A DNA stretch of 64,000 nucleotides from Rhizobium sp. C4 (lineage in GTDB: Bacteria; Pseudomonadota; Alphaproteobacteria; Rhizobiales; Rhizobiaceae): contig NZ_JAJNCX010000009.1 in NCBI RefSeq assembly GCF_021026315.1, positions 124,001 to 188,000 of the forward strand, in the 5' to 3' direction. Under the pieces are notes generated by a model. It did no database searches. It worked only from the letters and a program-made list of their open reading frames with translations, and was not told where the DNA came from. Position 1 is the stretch's first letter; every line of letters begins with the position of its first letter. This document shows, one piece after another, positions 1 through 8,620 of this stretch. The position numbers were made by a program, and so were the translations under genes.

Positions 1-193
1 GGGTGACTTCGCCCGAAAACGTTGCCGAAACCGGCCCGATCTTGATCTTCACGGTCGCCGACATCTCGGTCGGTGAGGACATGTCGAGGTTCTGACAGCC
101 CGGAATGCAGGCTTTGAGGATTTCAGGATTGTTCAGCGCCGCCCAGACAACCTCGCGCTTGGCCGCAATGCGCTCTTCTCCGCTCATGTCCAT
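1..193 (-). CDS. CoxG-like SRPBCC protein (carbon monoxide dehydrogenase subunit G family), 3' truncated
   Basis: The 64 visible N-terminal residues begin MDMSGEERI and continue through VWAALNNPEILKACIPGC, the hallmark opening of CoxG/SRPBCC-fold proteins that accompany molybdenum hydroxylases. The window edge cuts the C-terminal part. The ATG is preceded by a good ribosome site (GGGAGGAG) and matches the usual family start. Family members bind small hydrophobic ligands or help anchor/mature CO dehydrogenase-like enzymes. In rhizobia they are often found without true CODH genes, so carbon monoxide metabolism should not be inferred. No partner gene is visible on this side. Confidence 0.8.
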   Translation of the reverse strand, partial: MDMSGEERIAAKREVVWAALNNPEILKACIPGCQNLDMSSPTEMSATVKIKIGPVSATFSGEVT

Positions 194-363
194 CGTGATC
201 GCTCCTCCCAAATGCGCGGCTCAATTCCAAGCCGTTCTCTTGATGAATGCTATAATATCACTTGAGGGATAAGTCTTTGCCAAGAGAGCGCTTAATGTTA
301 TTTCGTCCCGATAGAGCCGTTTTTGCGACAGTCGCGATTTTGGCCCCTCAGGATGAGTGAATT

Positions 364-1512
364 TTGACGAAGACGACAAAGATGCGCCGCGGCGGCCCGC
401 CGTCGGGTGCGCCGGGTTCAAGGCCCGGTTCTGGCCGGACGGACAAGCGCGAGCGCCCGCGCGAAACGCCGGCGGCCGAAAACGATATGCGCGCCAAGAG
501 CGCCCCAACCAAGAGCGCCCCATCCCGGAATGCTCCGGTGAAGCCGGAGCGCGCAGCGCCCGCCGCCCCCGAACGCCCGCTGATGACGCGCACCGGCGAA
601 AAGCCGGCGGAGCGCATCCCCGTGATCCTCGAAAACCAGTCGTCATCCGGCTTCCGCCTGATCGATAGCGGTGCCGGCGAAAAGCTCGAGCAATATGGCG
701 ACTATCGCATCGTCCGGCCGGAAGCGCAGGCGCTCTGGCAGCGGTCGCTGGCGACAAAGCACTGGGACCATGTCGACGCCGTCTTCACCGGCGATACCGA
801 CGAGGACGGCATGGGCCGCTGGCGCTTCCCCAAGGGTGCGCTGGGCGAAACCTGGCCGATGCAGCTTCTCGGCACCGAATTCCATGGTCGTTTCACCAGC
901 TTCCGCCATGTCGGCGTCTTCCCCGAGCAGCAGGTTCACTGGGACTGGATGCGGCAGGAAATCGAGAAGGCGAAGCGCCCGGTCAAGGTGCTGAACCTCT
1001 TCGGCTATACCGGCGTCGCCTCGCTGATTGCCGCTGCCGCCGGTGCCGAAGTCACCCATGTGGACGCCTCGAAGAAGGCGATCGGCTGGGGCCGCGAGAA
1101 CCAGTCGCTCGCCCGCCTCGACAAGGCCCCGATCCGCTGGATCTGCGATGATGCGATGAAGTTCATCGCCCGCGAGGAACGTCGCGGCAGCCGCTATGAC
1201 ATCATCCTCACCGACCCGCCGAAATTCGGCCGTGGTCCCAATGGCGAGGTCTGGCACCTGTTCGACCATCTGCCGCTGATGCTCGATATTGGCCGCGAAC
1301 TTCTGAGCCCCAAGGCGCTCGGCTTCGTGCTGACGGCCTATTCGATCCGCGCCAGCTTCTATTCGATCCACGAGCTGATGCGCGAAACGATGCGCGGCGC
1401 CGGCGGCGTGGTGGAATCCGGCGAACTCATCATCCGTGAAAGCGGGCTCGACGGCTCTGAAAGGGGCAGGGCGCTTTCCACATCCCTCTTTTCCCGTTGG
1501 GTGCCCGCATGA
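364..1512 (+). CDS. class I SAM-dependent rRNA methyltransferase (RlmI/RlmK-like)
   Basis: Predicted cytoplasmic methyltransferase of the 23S rRNA cytosine-C5 class. A low-complexity, Arg/Pro/Ala-rich N-terminal stretch of about 75 residues precedes the catalytic domain. That domain has a SAM-binding motif VLNLFGYTGVAS near residue 215, the acidic strand THVDASKKA and the motif IV-like ILTDPPKFGRG near residue 283. The upstream start is a TTG. In-frame ATGs at 382, 487 and 583 are alternatives, and the low-complexity leader makes the true start uncertain. The stop overlaps the ATG of the following TrmH-family gene (ATGA), so the two RNA methyltransferases and lspA are probably one operon. Confidence 0.85.
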   Translation: MTKTTKMRRGGPPSGAPGSRPGSGRTDKRERPRETPAAENDMRAKSAPTKSAPSRNAPVKPERAAPAAPERPLMTRTGEKPAERIPVILENQSSSGFRLIDSGAGEKLEQYGDYRIVRPEAQALWQRSLATKHWDHVDAVFTGDTDEDGMGRWRFPKGALGETWPMQLLGTEFHGRFTSFRHVGVFPEQQVHWDWMRQEIEKAKRPVKVLNLFGYTGVASLIAAAAGAEVTHVDASKKAIGWGRENQSLARLDKAPIRWICDDAMKFIAREERRGSRYDIILTDPPKFGRGPNGEVWHLFDHLPLMLDIGRELLSPKALGFVLTAYSIRASFYSIHELMRETMRGAGGVVESGELIIRESGLDGSERGRALSTSLFSRWVPA

Positions 1513-2363
1513 GCGACGCGACAAAGGGCGGCCCCGGCCGCGTCGGACAGGTCAAGGAAGTCACCAGCCTGTCCAATCCGATCATCAAGGACATCAAGGC
1601 GCTGTCGTCGAAGAAGGAGCGCGAGGAAACCGGCACCTTCATGGCCGAAGGCCTGAAACTCGTTATCGATGCGATCGAGCTCGGCTGGTCGATCACGACG
1701 CTGGTTTACGCCAAGAATGCCAAGGACAAGCCGCTCGTCGCCAAGATGGCGGCCCGCACGGTCGCCGCCGGCGGCCTCGTGCTGGAGGTGAGCGAGAAAG
1801 TTCTTTCCGCCATCACGCGCCGCGACAATCCGCAAATGGTGGTCGGCGTCTTCAAGACCAAGTGGCGCTCTCTCTCGGACATCAGGCCCTCGGTCAACGA
1901 AACCTATATCGCGCTCGACCGCGTCCGCGACCCCGGCAATCTCGGAACCATTATTCGGACGGCGGATGCTGCCGGCGCTTCGGGCGTCATCCTGGTCGGC
2001 GAATGCACCGACCCGTTCTCGCTCGAAACCGTGCGCGCCACCATGGGCTCGGTCTTCGCGCTGCCCGTCACCCGCGCCACGCCGGAAGAATTCCTCGCCT
2101 GGAAAAAGGGCGCAGGTGTCTCTGTTGTCGCGACCCATCTCGCCGGCGCCGTCGATTACCGCACGGTCGATTACAAGAAAAAGCCCGTCGTCGTCCTCAT
2201 GGGCAATGAGCAGCAGGGCCTGCCCGACATGCTGGCGAAGGAAGCCGATCAGCTCGCCCGCATTCCGCAGGCAGGGCTTGCGGATTCGCTGAACCTCGCG
2301 GTCGCCACGGCCGTCATGCTCTTCGAGGCGCGCCGGCATCTGCTGACGCTGGAGCCGCGCTGA
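1509..2363 (+). CDS. TrmH/SpoU-family RNA 2'-O-methyltransferase
   Basis: SPOUT-fold methyltransferase of about 284 residues, probably acting on 23S rRNA or tRNA ribose 2'-OH. The N-terminal substrate-binding part (SLSNPIIKDIKALSSKKERE, then TFMAEGLK) is followed by the SpoU domain. The trefoil-knot motifs are visible: ALDRVRDPGNLGTIIRTADA (motif 1), VLMGNEQQGL (motif 2) and IPQAGLADSLNLAVATAV (motif 3). I chose the ATG inside the ATGA overlap with the upstream gene rather than the earlier TTG. The stop also overlaps the lspA start (TGATG), which implies translational coupling of all three genes. Confidence 0.9.
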   Translation: MSDATKGGPGRVGQVKEVTSLSNPIIKDIKALSSKKEREETGTFMAEGLKLVIDAIELGWSITTLVYAKNAKDKPLVAKMAARTVAAGGLVLEVSEKVLSAITRRDNPQMVVGVFKTKWRSLSDIRPSVNETYIALDRVRDPGNLGTIIRTADAAGASGVILVGECTDPFSLETVRATMGSVFALPVTRATPEEFLAWKKGAGVSVVATHLAGAVDYRTVDYKKKPVVVLMGNEQQGLPDMLAKEADQLARIPQAGLADSLNLAVATAVMLFEARRHLLTLEPR

Positions 2364-2851
2364 TGGACAATGTCTCCCTGTTCTCGCGCGCTCGCCCGGC
2401 GATTGCGCTGATCATTGCGCTGCTGATCCTCGATCAGCTGACGAAGATCGCCGTCGATCACTATCTGCCGCTGCAGGAGCCGGTTCATCTCCTGCCGGTT
2501 CTGGCGCTTTACCGCACCTATAATACCGGTGTCGCCTTCTCGATGTTCGACGAGACGCCCGGCTATCTGATCGTCGGATTGCGGCTTGCCATCGTCGCCT
2601 TCGTCACCTGGCTCTGGGTGCGCACCCCGGCGGCACGCTGGATGGCCCATCTCGGCTTCGTGCTGGTGATTGCCGGCGCCTTCGGCAATCTCATCGACCG
2701 TTTCCTTTATGGTCACGTCATCGATTTCGTGCTTTTCCATGTCGGAACATGGTCCTTTGCCGTCTTCAATCTGGCCGACAGTTTCATCACCGTCGGTGCC
2801 GTACTGATCGGCTTTGACGAAATCTTCGGAAGCGGCGAAAAATCGAAATGA
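2363..2851 (+). CDS. lspA: lipoprotein signal peptidase (signal peptidase II)
   Basis: Inner-membrane aspartyl protease that removes signal peptides from prolipoproteins after diacylglyceryl modification. The 162-residue length is typical, and four hydrophobic segments are visible. Conserved blocks are present: LDQLTK near the N-terminus, YNTGVAFSM, GNLIDR, and the two catalytic aspartates in HVIDFV and FNLADSFI. It is the last gene of the coupled operon with two RNA methyltransferases. The downstream histidine kinase starts 55 bp later, so it could be co-transcribed. Confidence 0.97.
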   Translation: MDNVSLFSRARPAIALIIALLILDQLTKIAVDHYLPLQEPVHLLPVLALYRTYNTGVAFSMFDETPGYLIVGLRLAIVAFVTWLWVRTPAARWMAHLGFVLVIAGAFGNLIDRFLYGHVIDFVLFHVGTWSFAVFNLADSFITVGAVLIGFDEIFGSGEKSK

Positions 2852-2906
2852 ACGATTAACGAAGCCCGGAAACACTTCTGTAGCTTTCGCATGTTAGCTC
2901 TGGCTC

Positions 2907-4619
2907 ATGCGCGATTTTCAAGAACCGGACCTCGATATCGAAAAACTTCCTGCCGGTCGCAAGACCGGGAACCGGCTTGGCGCCTGGTTCCGGCGGCTTC
3001 TGGCTGGCCACCGGCCGTTGTCCGCCGATCATGTTCCAAGCCTCAATCTCACCCGCGAAGCGCTGGCCCGGGCCGAGCGCGAAAGCGCGATGAAAAGCCG
3101 GATTCTGGCAACCGTCAGCCATGACATCCGCACGCCGCTTTCCGGCATTGCAGGCATGAGCCACCTTCTCAGCCAGACCCGGCTGACGCCCGAACAGGCG
3201 AACTATCTTTCCGGCATCGGCCAGTCTGTGCAGGCGCTGTCGCAGCTGGTTGATGATCTTCTTGATTTCTCGGCCATTGAGGCAGGCCGCTTCAAGCTCC
3301 ACCCGCGCGACGACGATCTTCGCCAGATGATCGAAAGCGTGGTGGAGATGCTGGCCCACCGCGCCCATGAAAAGGGCGTCGAGATTGCAAGCTGGGTGGC
3401 AGCCGATGTCCCCGGCCTCCTCTCCTTCGACCCGGAGCGCCTGCGCCAGGTTCTCTTCAATCTCGTCGGCAATGCCGTGAAATTCACCAGCGAAGGCGGC
3501 GTTCTTGTCTCGGCGTCCATGGTTGACGGCGAACTCGAAATCCGCGTCCGCGACACTGGCCCCGGCATGTCGCCGCGCGGCCAGGAAAGGCTGTTCCGCG
3601 AATTCGAGCAGGTGGGCGAGGAAAAGAGCCGCATCGGCGGCACCGGTCTCGGCCTTGCCATATCCCGCCGCATCGTTCTGGAAGCCGGCGGCAGCCTTGC
3701 GGTCGAAAGCCAGCTTGGCGCCGGCAGCACCTTCATCGTCCGGGTTCCGGTCGGCCAGCCATCCGATTTTCGCCTCCGCCAGGCGCGTGCCACCATGCTG
3801 TCGAGCACGCATATGCTGATCATCGCGCCCGATGGCGTCTGCCGCGAGGCGCTGGCTGCGGCCGTCACGAGCCTTGGCGGGCAGGTCATGGTCGCCGCAA
3901 CGCCGGCAGATGTCGTGGCAAGCCTCGATGCCGCCTCCGAAGCCTTCACCGATATCGTCGTCGACCGCCGTCTGGCCGATCTCCTCTCGGAGGATCTGCG
4001 CAAGCATCCGGGTTTCCGCAATCCGGCCACCCGCCGCATCCTGCTGATCGATCCCGAAAGCCGCGGCGGATCGCGCTTCTTCGGCACGGGTTACGATTCC
4101 TGGCTTGTACGTCCGTTGCGTGAGCGCTCGCTCATCGGCGTTCTGCAGGGCCGCATGAAGGGGATCGAGCTTCGCGATCCGATCAACGACAACCGCTCCA
4201 ACACCCGCTGGACGCAGGCCGAAGGCAGCGGTCTCGACGTGCTGGTCGCAGAGGATGATCCGGTCAATCGGCTGCTCCTCAAGACCGTGCTCAAGAAGAG
4301 CGGCCATCGCGTGTCAGAGGTGGAAACCTTCCGCGATCTGGTCGCGGCCGCCACGCAACCGACCGCCCGGCCCGGCGCAATCGTCACCGACCTCTCCATG
4401 CCCGGCGGCAATGGTCTGGATGCACTTGCGGCGATCCGCGATTTCGAGCGTGCCAACAGGCTCGCCGAGGTTCCGGTCATTGTCGTGACCGGCTCGGCGA
4501 GCGCCGAGACGCGCAAGGCTGCGATCGAGGCAGGGGCAACCGAGCTTTTCATCAAGCCTGCGGATCCCTCGGCCCTTGCCGACCTTCTCGCCTCCTACGC
4601 GGCGCGTCGCGCTGGCTAA
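2907..4619 (+). CDS. hybrid sensor histidine kinase/response regulator, cytoplasmic
   Basis: A 570-residue hybrid kinase with no obvious membrane segment or recognisable sensor domain. The first 50 or so residues are basic and uninformative. The dimerisation/phosphoacceptor motif is ATVSHDIRTPLSG (His72). The ATPase domain shows the N box (NLVGNAVKF, about 185-193), G1 DTGPG (216-220) and G2 GTGLGL (245-250). A degenerate receiver-like linker at roughly 290-420 precedes a true C-terminal receiver (VLVAEDDPVNR; phosphoacceptor Asp495 in VTDLSMPGG). The start ATG lacks a strong ribosome site. The cognate partner is not evident. Adjacent lspA and olsB suggest, but do not prove, an envelope connection. 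Confidence 0.88.
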   Translation: MRDFQEPDLDIEKLPAGRKTGNRLGAWFRRLLAGHRPLSADHVPSLNLTREALARAERESAMKSRILATVSHDIRTPLSGIAGMSHLLSQTRLTPEQANYLSGIGQSVQALSQLVDDLLDFSAIEAGRFKLHPRDDDLRQMIESVVEMLAHRAHEKGVEIASWVAADVPGLLSFDPERLRQVLFNLVGNAVKFTSEGGVLVSASMVDGELEIRVRDTGPGMSPRGQERLFREFEQVGEEKSRIGGTGLGLAISRRIVLEAGGSLAVESQLGAGSTFIVRVPVGQPSDFRLRQARATMLSSTHMLIIAPDGVCREALAAAVTSLGGQVMVAATPADVVASLDAASEAFTDIVVDRRLADLLSEDLRKHPGFRNPATRRILLIDPESRGGSRFFGTGYDSWLVRPLRERSLIGVLQGRMKGIELRDPINDNRSNTRWTQAEGSGLDVLVAEDDPVNRLLLKTVLKKSGHRVSEVETFRDLVAAATQPTARPGAIVTDLSMPGGNGLDALAAIRDFERANRLAEVPVIVVTGSASAETRKAAIEAGATELFIKPADPSALADLLASYAARRAG

Positions 4620-4653
4620 CAATCCTGGTGATCTGACCGGCCGGGACACGGTT

Positions 4654-4682
4654 CTGTCCTATTTATGTCACCCGCATGTCGT
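4654..4682 (+). promoter_or_regulatory. candidate Pho box (PhoB-binding) upstream of olsB
   Basis: Three 7-bp PhoB-like repeats occur in exact 11-bp register: CTGTCCT, ATGTCAC and ATGTCGT, separated by 4-bp spacers. This fits the rhizobial Pho-box form CTGTCAT-N4-CTGTCAT. A -10-like TTTAAT lies 9 bp downstream, the geometry expected for a PhoB-activated promoter. The site ends 45 bp before the olsB start codon. Phosphate-limited, PhoB-dependent ornithine-lipid synthesis is known in Sinorhizobium. The assignment here is inferred from the motif. Confidence 0.7.
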
Positions 4683-4727
4683 ATATTCGTGTTTAATCGC
4701 CCTCAACTGAACGAGGCTTGAATCGCG

Positions 4728-5603
4728 ATGACGACAGAAACGCTCAACCCCGACATCCTGGCAGGACAGGACGCGACACTGGCGCGTCTGGCCGCAGACA
4801 AGAGCGGCGTTCTCGGCCGCATTGGCACGTTGGAAACCCGCATCGCCCGCACCGCGTCGGAAGTCGATGCGGCACAGGCGATCCGCTATCGGGTCTTCGT
4901 CGAGGAAATGCACGCGCAGGTTCCGCCGATGGCGCAGCTGAAGCGCCGCGACATCGATGCCTGGGACGCGATCTGCGATCATCTTCTGGTTCTCGACACC
5001 GCCCTCGAGGGCGATGCCGAAGACCAGATCGTCGGCACCTATCGCCTGCTGCGTCAGGATGTCGCCATGGCCAATGGCGGTTTCTATTCCTCATCCGAAT
5101 TCGAGGTCGCCGACCTCGTCGCGCGTCATCCGGACAAGCGCTTCATGGAGCTCGGCCGCTCCTGCGTGCTGCCGGAATACCGCACCAAGCGCACGGTCGA
5201 GCTGCTCTGGCAGGGCAACTGGGCCTATGCCCTCAAGCATCGCATCGACGTCCTGTTCGGCTGCGCCTCCTTCTCGGGCAGCGTGCCGGAAGAGCATGCG
5301 CTGGCGCTCTCCTACCTGCACCACAATGCCCGCGCCACGGGCCGCTGGCGTGTTGAGGCACTGCCGGAACTCGAACATTCTATGGATCTGATGCCGGCAG
5401 AAGCGATCAATCCGCGCAAGGCGCTCGCCGCCCTGCCGCCGCTGATCAAGGGCTATCTGCGCCTCGGCGCCATGGTCAGCGAGGGCGCCGTCGTCGACCG
5501 CGCCTTCCGGACCACAGACGTGCTGATCGTCCTGCCGATCCACACGATCTCCGAGCGCTATCGGAACTACTACGGCAACGACGCCGGCCGGTTTGCGGGC
5601 TGA
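4728..5603 (+). CDS. olsB: ornithine-ACP N-acyltransferase (ornithine lipid biosynthesis)
   Basis: GNAT-fold acyltransferase of 291 residues that transfers a 3-hydroxyacyl group from ACP to the alpha-amino group of ornithine, giving lyso-ornithine lipid. The sequence has the rhizobial OlsB hallmarks: VLGRIGTLETRIAR near the N-terminus, AIRYRVFVEEM, the CDHLLVLD strand, and the ELGRSCVLPEYRTK block. The partner acyltransferase OlsA is not in the window. A Pho-box-like array sits immediately upstream, consistent with induction on phosphate starvation to replace phospholipids. Confidence 0.9.
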   Translation: MTTETLNPDILAGQDATLARLAADKSGVLGRIGTLETRIARTASEVDAAQAIRYRVFVEEMHAQVPPMAQLKRRDIDAWDAICDHLLVLDTALEGDAEDQIVGTYRLLRQDVAMANGGFYSSSEFEVADLVARHPDKRFMELGRSCVLPEYRTKRTVELLWQGNWAYALKHRIDVLFGCASFSGSVPEEHALALSYLHHNARATGRWRVEALPELEHSMDLMPAEAINPRKALAALPPLIKGYLRLGAMVSEGAVVDRAFRTTDVLIVLPIHTISERYRNYYGNDAGRFAG

Positions 5604-5610
5604 GCTGACG

Positions 5611-5732
5611 GCTCCCTCACCCTGAGGAGCCTGCGCAAGGCGCAGGCATCGAAGGGGCCTTGCCATAAACACGATGCACAAACGCGATCCTTCGAGGCCG
5701 CCCTGTGGGCGGCACCTCAGGATGAGGGCAGC
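5611..5732. repeat. cruciform-type intergenic palindromic repeat (about 122 bp)
   Basis: Two arms form a long imperfect inverted repeat. The left arm runs GCTCCCTCACCCTGAGG, and its mirror CCTCAGGATGAGGGCAGC lies at the right end. CGAAGG on the left pairs with CCTTCG on the right. Each arm contains its own small hairpin: CCTGCGC-aag-GCGCAGG on the left, GCCGCCC-tgt-GGGCGGC on the right. This layout and the CCTGAGG cores are typical of dispersed non-coding repeats in Rhizobiales. It lies between the convergent olsB and aminopeptidase genes and may double as a bidirectional terminator. Confidence 0.75.
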
Positions 5733-5747
5733 GTTGTTGCGCGCCCC

Positions 5748-6986
5748 TTACGCCCACTCACCCTTGCGGAACACCGGCACCTTCGAGCCATCGGCGGCGA
5801 TGCCGTCGATGTCGATCTCGCCGGATCCGATCATCCAGTCGATATGGATGAGCGAGGAATTGCCACCCTGCGCCTTGATCTGGTCCTGGGTCAGCGTCGC
5901 GCCATCGACAAAGCACTTGGAATAGCACTGGCCAAGCGCGATGTGGCAGGCGGCGTTTTCGTCAAACAGCGTATTGTAGAACAACAGGCCTGACGCCGAG
6001 ATCGGCGAGGAATGCGGCACCAGCGCCACTTCGCCGATGCGCCGCGCGCCTTCGTCGGTGTCGAGCACCTTGAGCAGCACGGCCTCGCCCTTCGTCGCCT
6101 TGGCTTCGACAATGCGGCCCTGCTCGAAACGAACCTCGATATTGTCGATCAGCGTGCCCTGATGGCTAAGCGGCTTGGTCGAGCGGACATAGCCGTCCAC
6201 CTTGCGCGCATGCGGCGTGGTGAACACCTCTTCGGTCGGGATGTTCGGGTTGCAGGTGACGCCATTCTTGGCGACCGACGCCCCGCCATGCCATTCATGG
6301 CCATCTGCCAGACCGACCGTCAGGTCCGTGCCCGGCCCGGTGAAGTGGAGGGCTGCGAAACGCTTGTCGTTCAGCCACTTGGAGCGCTTGGCGAGGTTGG
6401 CGTTATGCTCCTTCCAGGCCGCAATCGGATCGTCGCGATCGACGCGCGAGGCGGCAAAGATCGCATCCGCCAGCTTCTTCACGGCCTCGTCTTCGGGAAT
6501 GCCGGGGAACATCTGCCTGGCCCAGGACGGGTTCGGATAGGAAACGATGTTCCAGTTGATGTCGAAATTGGAAATCTTCTCCAGCGCCGGCTTGTAGGCC
6601 ACCGACATGGCGCGGTTGGCGCGCGCCACCTTGGCGGAGTCTTCATTGGCCAGCAACATCGGGTTGTCGCCGGAAATCGCAAGCCGCGCCGTGCCGGCCT
6701 CATAGGCCTTGGCCATGCCCTCATAGAGCCAGGTGGCCGCCTTGTCGAAATTCTTGTCGCTGCCATAGCGGTAGCGCGCCAGCGTCGCCTCTTCGTCATT
6801 GTAGAAGGCCGAGACAAGACCGCCGCCGGCGAGATACGCATGCTTGATGATGAGGCGCACCAGCGGGGCCGCCGCAAAAGGTGCGGTGATCACCAGGTCC
6901 TGGTCCTGCTGCAATTGCAGGCCGACCTTCACGGCGACTTCAGCCAGCTTTTCAAGCTTTACGGGATCGATGGGCGTCTGGGTCAT
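5748..6986 (-). CDS. M29-family metallo-aminopeptidase
   Basis: A 412-residue protein of the thermophilic aminopeptidase (M29/AmpS/PepS) family, which removes N-terminal residues with a dinuclear metal centre. Family features include GLQLQQDQDLVI near the start, the GTDLTVGLADGHEWHGG block near residue 245, CNPNIPTEEVFTTPH, and the C-terminal segments HIALGQCYSKC and HIDWMIGSGEID. Two ATGs six bases apart are possible starts. The second was chosen because a GGAAG ribosome site then has normal spacing. It stands alone, convergent with olsB across the palindromic repeat. Confidence 0.9.
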   Translation of the reverse strand: MTQTPIDPVKLEKLAEVAVKVGLQLQQDQDLVITAPFAAAPLVRLIIKHAYLAGGGLVSAFYNDEEATLARYRYGSDKNFDKAATWLYEGMAKAYEAGTARLAISGDNPMLLANEDSAKVARANRAMSVAYKPALEKISNFDINWNIVSYPNPSWARQMFPGIPEDEAVKKLADAIFAASRVDRDDPIAAWKEHNANLAKRSKWLNDKRFAALHFTGPGTDLTVGLADGHEWHGGASVAKNGVTCNPNIPTEEVFTTPHARKVDGYVRSTKPLSHQGTLIDNIEVRFEQGRIVEAKATKGEAVLLKVLDTDEGARRIGEVALVPHSSPISASGLLFYNTLFDENAACHIALGQCYSKCFVDGATLTQDQIKAQGGNSSLIHIDWMIGSGEIDIDGIAADGSKVPVFRKGEWA

Positions 6987-7061
6987 GGTCATGTCTTCCG
7001 ATGATTGAACTTCATAGTGTGTGGGATGCCGATGCGGCAATTTGAAGAGGCAGGCCCGAAA

Positions 7062-7535
7062 CTAGGCGATCACGGCGGCCGCTTTCGCGCCGATGGCGGA
7101 GAGCGCATCCGCCGGCGCAAGACGGACCTGAAGCCCGCGCTGTCCGCCATTCATGAACACATAAGGCTCGGCCATCGCGCTTTCCTCGATCACGGTCGGA
7201 ACCGCCTTGCGCTGGCCGAAGGGCGAAATGCCACCGACAACATAGCCGGTATGCTTTTCTGCGGCTGCCGGCTTCATCATGTTGGCCGACTTGCCGCCAA
7301 AGGCTGCCGCGAGCTTCTTCATAGACACTTCGTGGTCGGATGGCAGCACGACGCAGACCGCCTTGCCGTCGACTTCCGCCATCAGCGTCTTCAGCACGCG
7401 TGAGGGTGGCTCGCCGATCGCTTCCGCCGCCGCCATGCCGATGCGGTCGGCATCGGGATCGTAATCATAGGCGACGACCGTATAGGCGACCTTCGCCTTG
7501 TCGAGCGCCTGCGTGGCCCGTGTTGACTTCGCCAT
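7062..7535 (-). CDS. ybaK: YbaK/EbsC-family Cys-tRNA(Pro) deacylase
   Basis: A 157-residue trans-editing enzyme of the YbaK/ProX fold that hydrolyses mischarged Cys-tRNA(Pro). Visible signatures are the N-terminal STRATQALDKAKVAYTV, the catalytic-lysine region PSRVLKTLMAEVDGK, the LPSDHEVSMKKLAAAFG block and GYVVGGISPFGQRK. It starts 3 bp after the stop of the ArsC-family gene on the same strand, so the two are translated from one message. Confidence 0.92.
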   Translation of the reverse strand: MAKSTRATQALDKAKVAYTVVAYDYDPDADRIGMAAAEAIGEPPSRVLKTLMAEVDGKAVCVVLPSDHEVSMKKLAAAFGGKSANMMKPAAAEKHTGYVVGGISPFGQRKAVPTVIEESAMAEPYVFMNGGQRGLQVRLAPADALSAIGAKAAAVIA

Positions 7536-7538
7536 CTG

Positions 7539-7889
7539 TCAGGCTCCGAAAAAGTCCGAATAAAGCTCCGGCTTGAAGCCGAGTATCAGCTTGCCGTCGA
7601 CATCAAGAACCGGCCGCTTGATCATCGAGGGCTGCGCCAGCATCAGGCGGATCGCCTTGGCCTCATCGAGATCGGCCTTGTCGGCCTCGTCGAGCTTCTT
7701 GAAGGTCGTGCCCGCGCGGTTCAGCACCTTGTCCCAGCCGAGTGCCGCGCACCAGGCCTTGAGGGATGCCTCGTCGATGCCGGATGCCTTGTAGTCGTGG
7801 AAATCACAGGCCACCCCATGCCCCTTCAGCCAGTCGAAGGCCTTCTTCATGGTGTCGCAATTCTTGATGCCATAGATCGTTGTCGTCAC
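7539..7889 (-). CDS. ArsC/Spx-family (YffB-like) thioredoxin-fold protein
   Basis: A 116-residue protein with the ArsC/YffB signature IYGIKNCDTMKKAFDWL at the N-terminus and MLAQPSMIKRPVLDVDGK in the second half. YffB-like members lack arsenate-specific context and have a single N-terminal cysteine in the NC-D motif, so arsenic reduction should not be assumed. A GTG start gives the normal family length. A TTG seven codons upstream is an alternative. It is the first gene of a two-gene operon with ybaK. No ars genes are nearby. Confidence 0.85.
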   Translation of the reverse strand: MTTTIYGIKNCDTMKKAFDWLKGHGVACDFHDYKASGIDEASLKAWCAALGWDKVLNRAGTTFKKLDEADKADLDEAKAIRLMLAQPSMIKRPVLDVDGKLILGFKPELYSDFFGA

Positions 7890-8083
7890 GCGTTCGGTCC
7901 CGTTCGTCAAGCCGTATAAGTCGGTGATCCGGCGGCGAGCGTCAAGGGTCTAGGCGCCCGCGCACGTCTCGCGCAAACCCATCTATATCCTGCAGATACA
8001 CCCGGATAACTCAATTTTTAGACTTTGCTGTTAGACCACCGGCATAAGTTCTGCGGGGCCTTGCCCCATACCGGTTCTCGCCC

Positions 8084-8620
8084 ATGATGAGCACCACGAA
8101 AGCGTTGAAATTTGCCCTCCGCCTTGCCCGCCACCGTGCCGGCTCGGCGGCGGTGGAATTCGCGATCGTGTTCCCGCTGATGCTGGTGATCCTGGCCGCG
8201 ACGGTCGATCTGGGCTTCGCCTATTACCAGAAGTCGCGGGTCGGTTCGGCGATTTCGGCTGCTGCCTACTACGCGGTCAGAAACGGCAATACGCTGACCA
8301 GCGCCAATGCCGACCTGATGCGGGTGACGCTCGAAAGCATCATCCGCAGCACGCTCGGCATGTCGACCAACATCACCGTCTCGATCCTGATCAACAATTC
8401 GACGAACGCGCTCGATGCCTCCAGCTATTTCTGCGTCACCGGCTATCCGCCGACCTATTCCAGCACCGGGCTCACCCCCGCCAGCTGCTCGGCCAACCTG
8501 ACCTCCGGCAAGTTCGTGACCATTCGCGTCACCGAACAGCTGCAGCCGCTGATCCTGTCGCCGGGGTTTCTTTCCGGCGTCTACGGGCTCAACAGAACCG
8601 TCGTCGCGAGGGTCAGCTGA
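8084..8620 (+). CDS. TadE-like pilus assembly protein (first of two)
   Basis: A 178-residue TadE-like minor pseudopilin. A short basic N-terminus leads into GSAAVEFAIVFPLMLVILAATVDLGFAYYQKS, the G-x3-VEF processing and hydrophobic core typical of TadE. The C-terminal part is Ser/Thr-rich and contains three cysteines (residues around 117-137) that may form disulfides outside the inner membrane. Two consecutive ATGs serve as possible starts. The stop overlaps the next start. No Flp pilin, TadA/B/C or prepilin peptidase gene is in the window, so this is an orphan TadE-TadE-TadG operon. Confidence 0.88.
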   Translation: MMSTTKALKFALRLARHRAGSAAVEFAIVFPLMLVILAATVDLGFAYYQKSRVGSAISAAAYYAVRNGNTLTSANADLMRVTLESIIRSTLGMSTNITVSILINNSTNALDASSYFCVTGYPPTYSSTGLTPASCSANLTSGKFVTIRVTEQLQPLILSPGFLSGVYGLNRTVVARVS

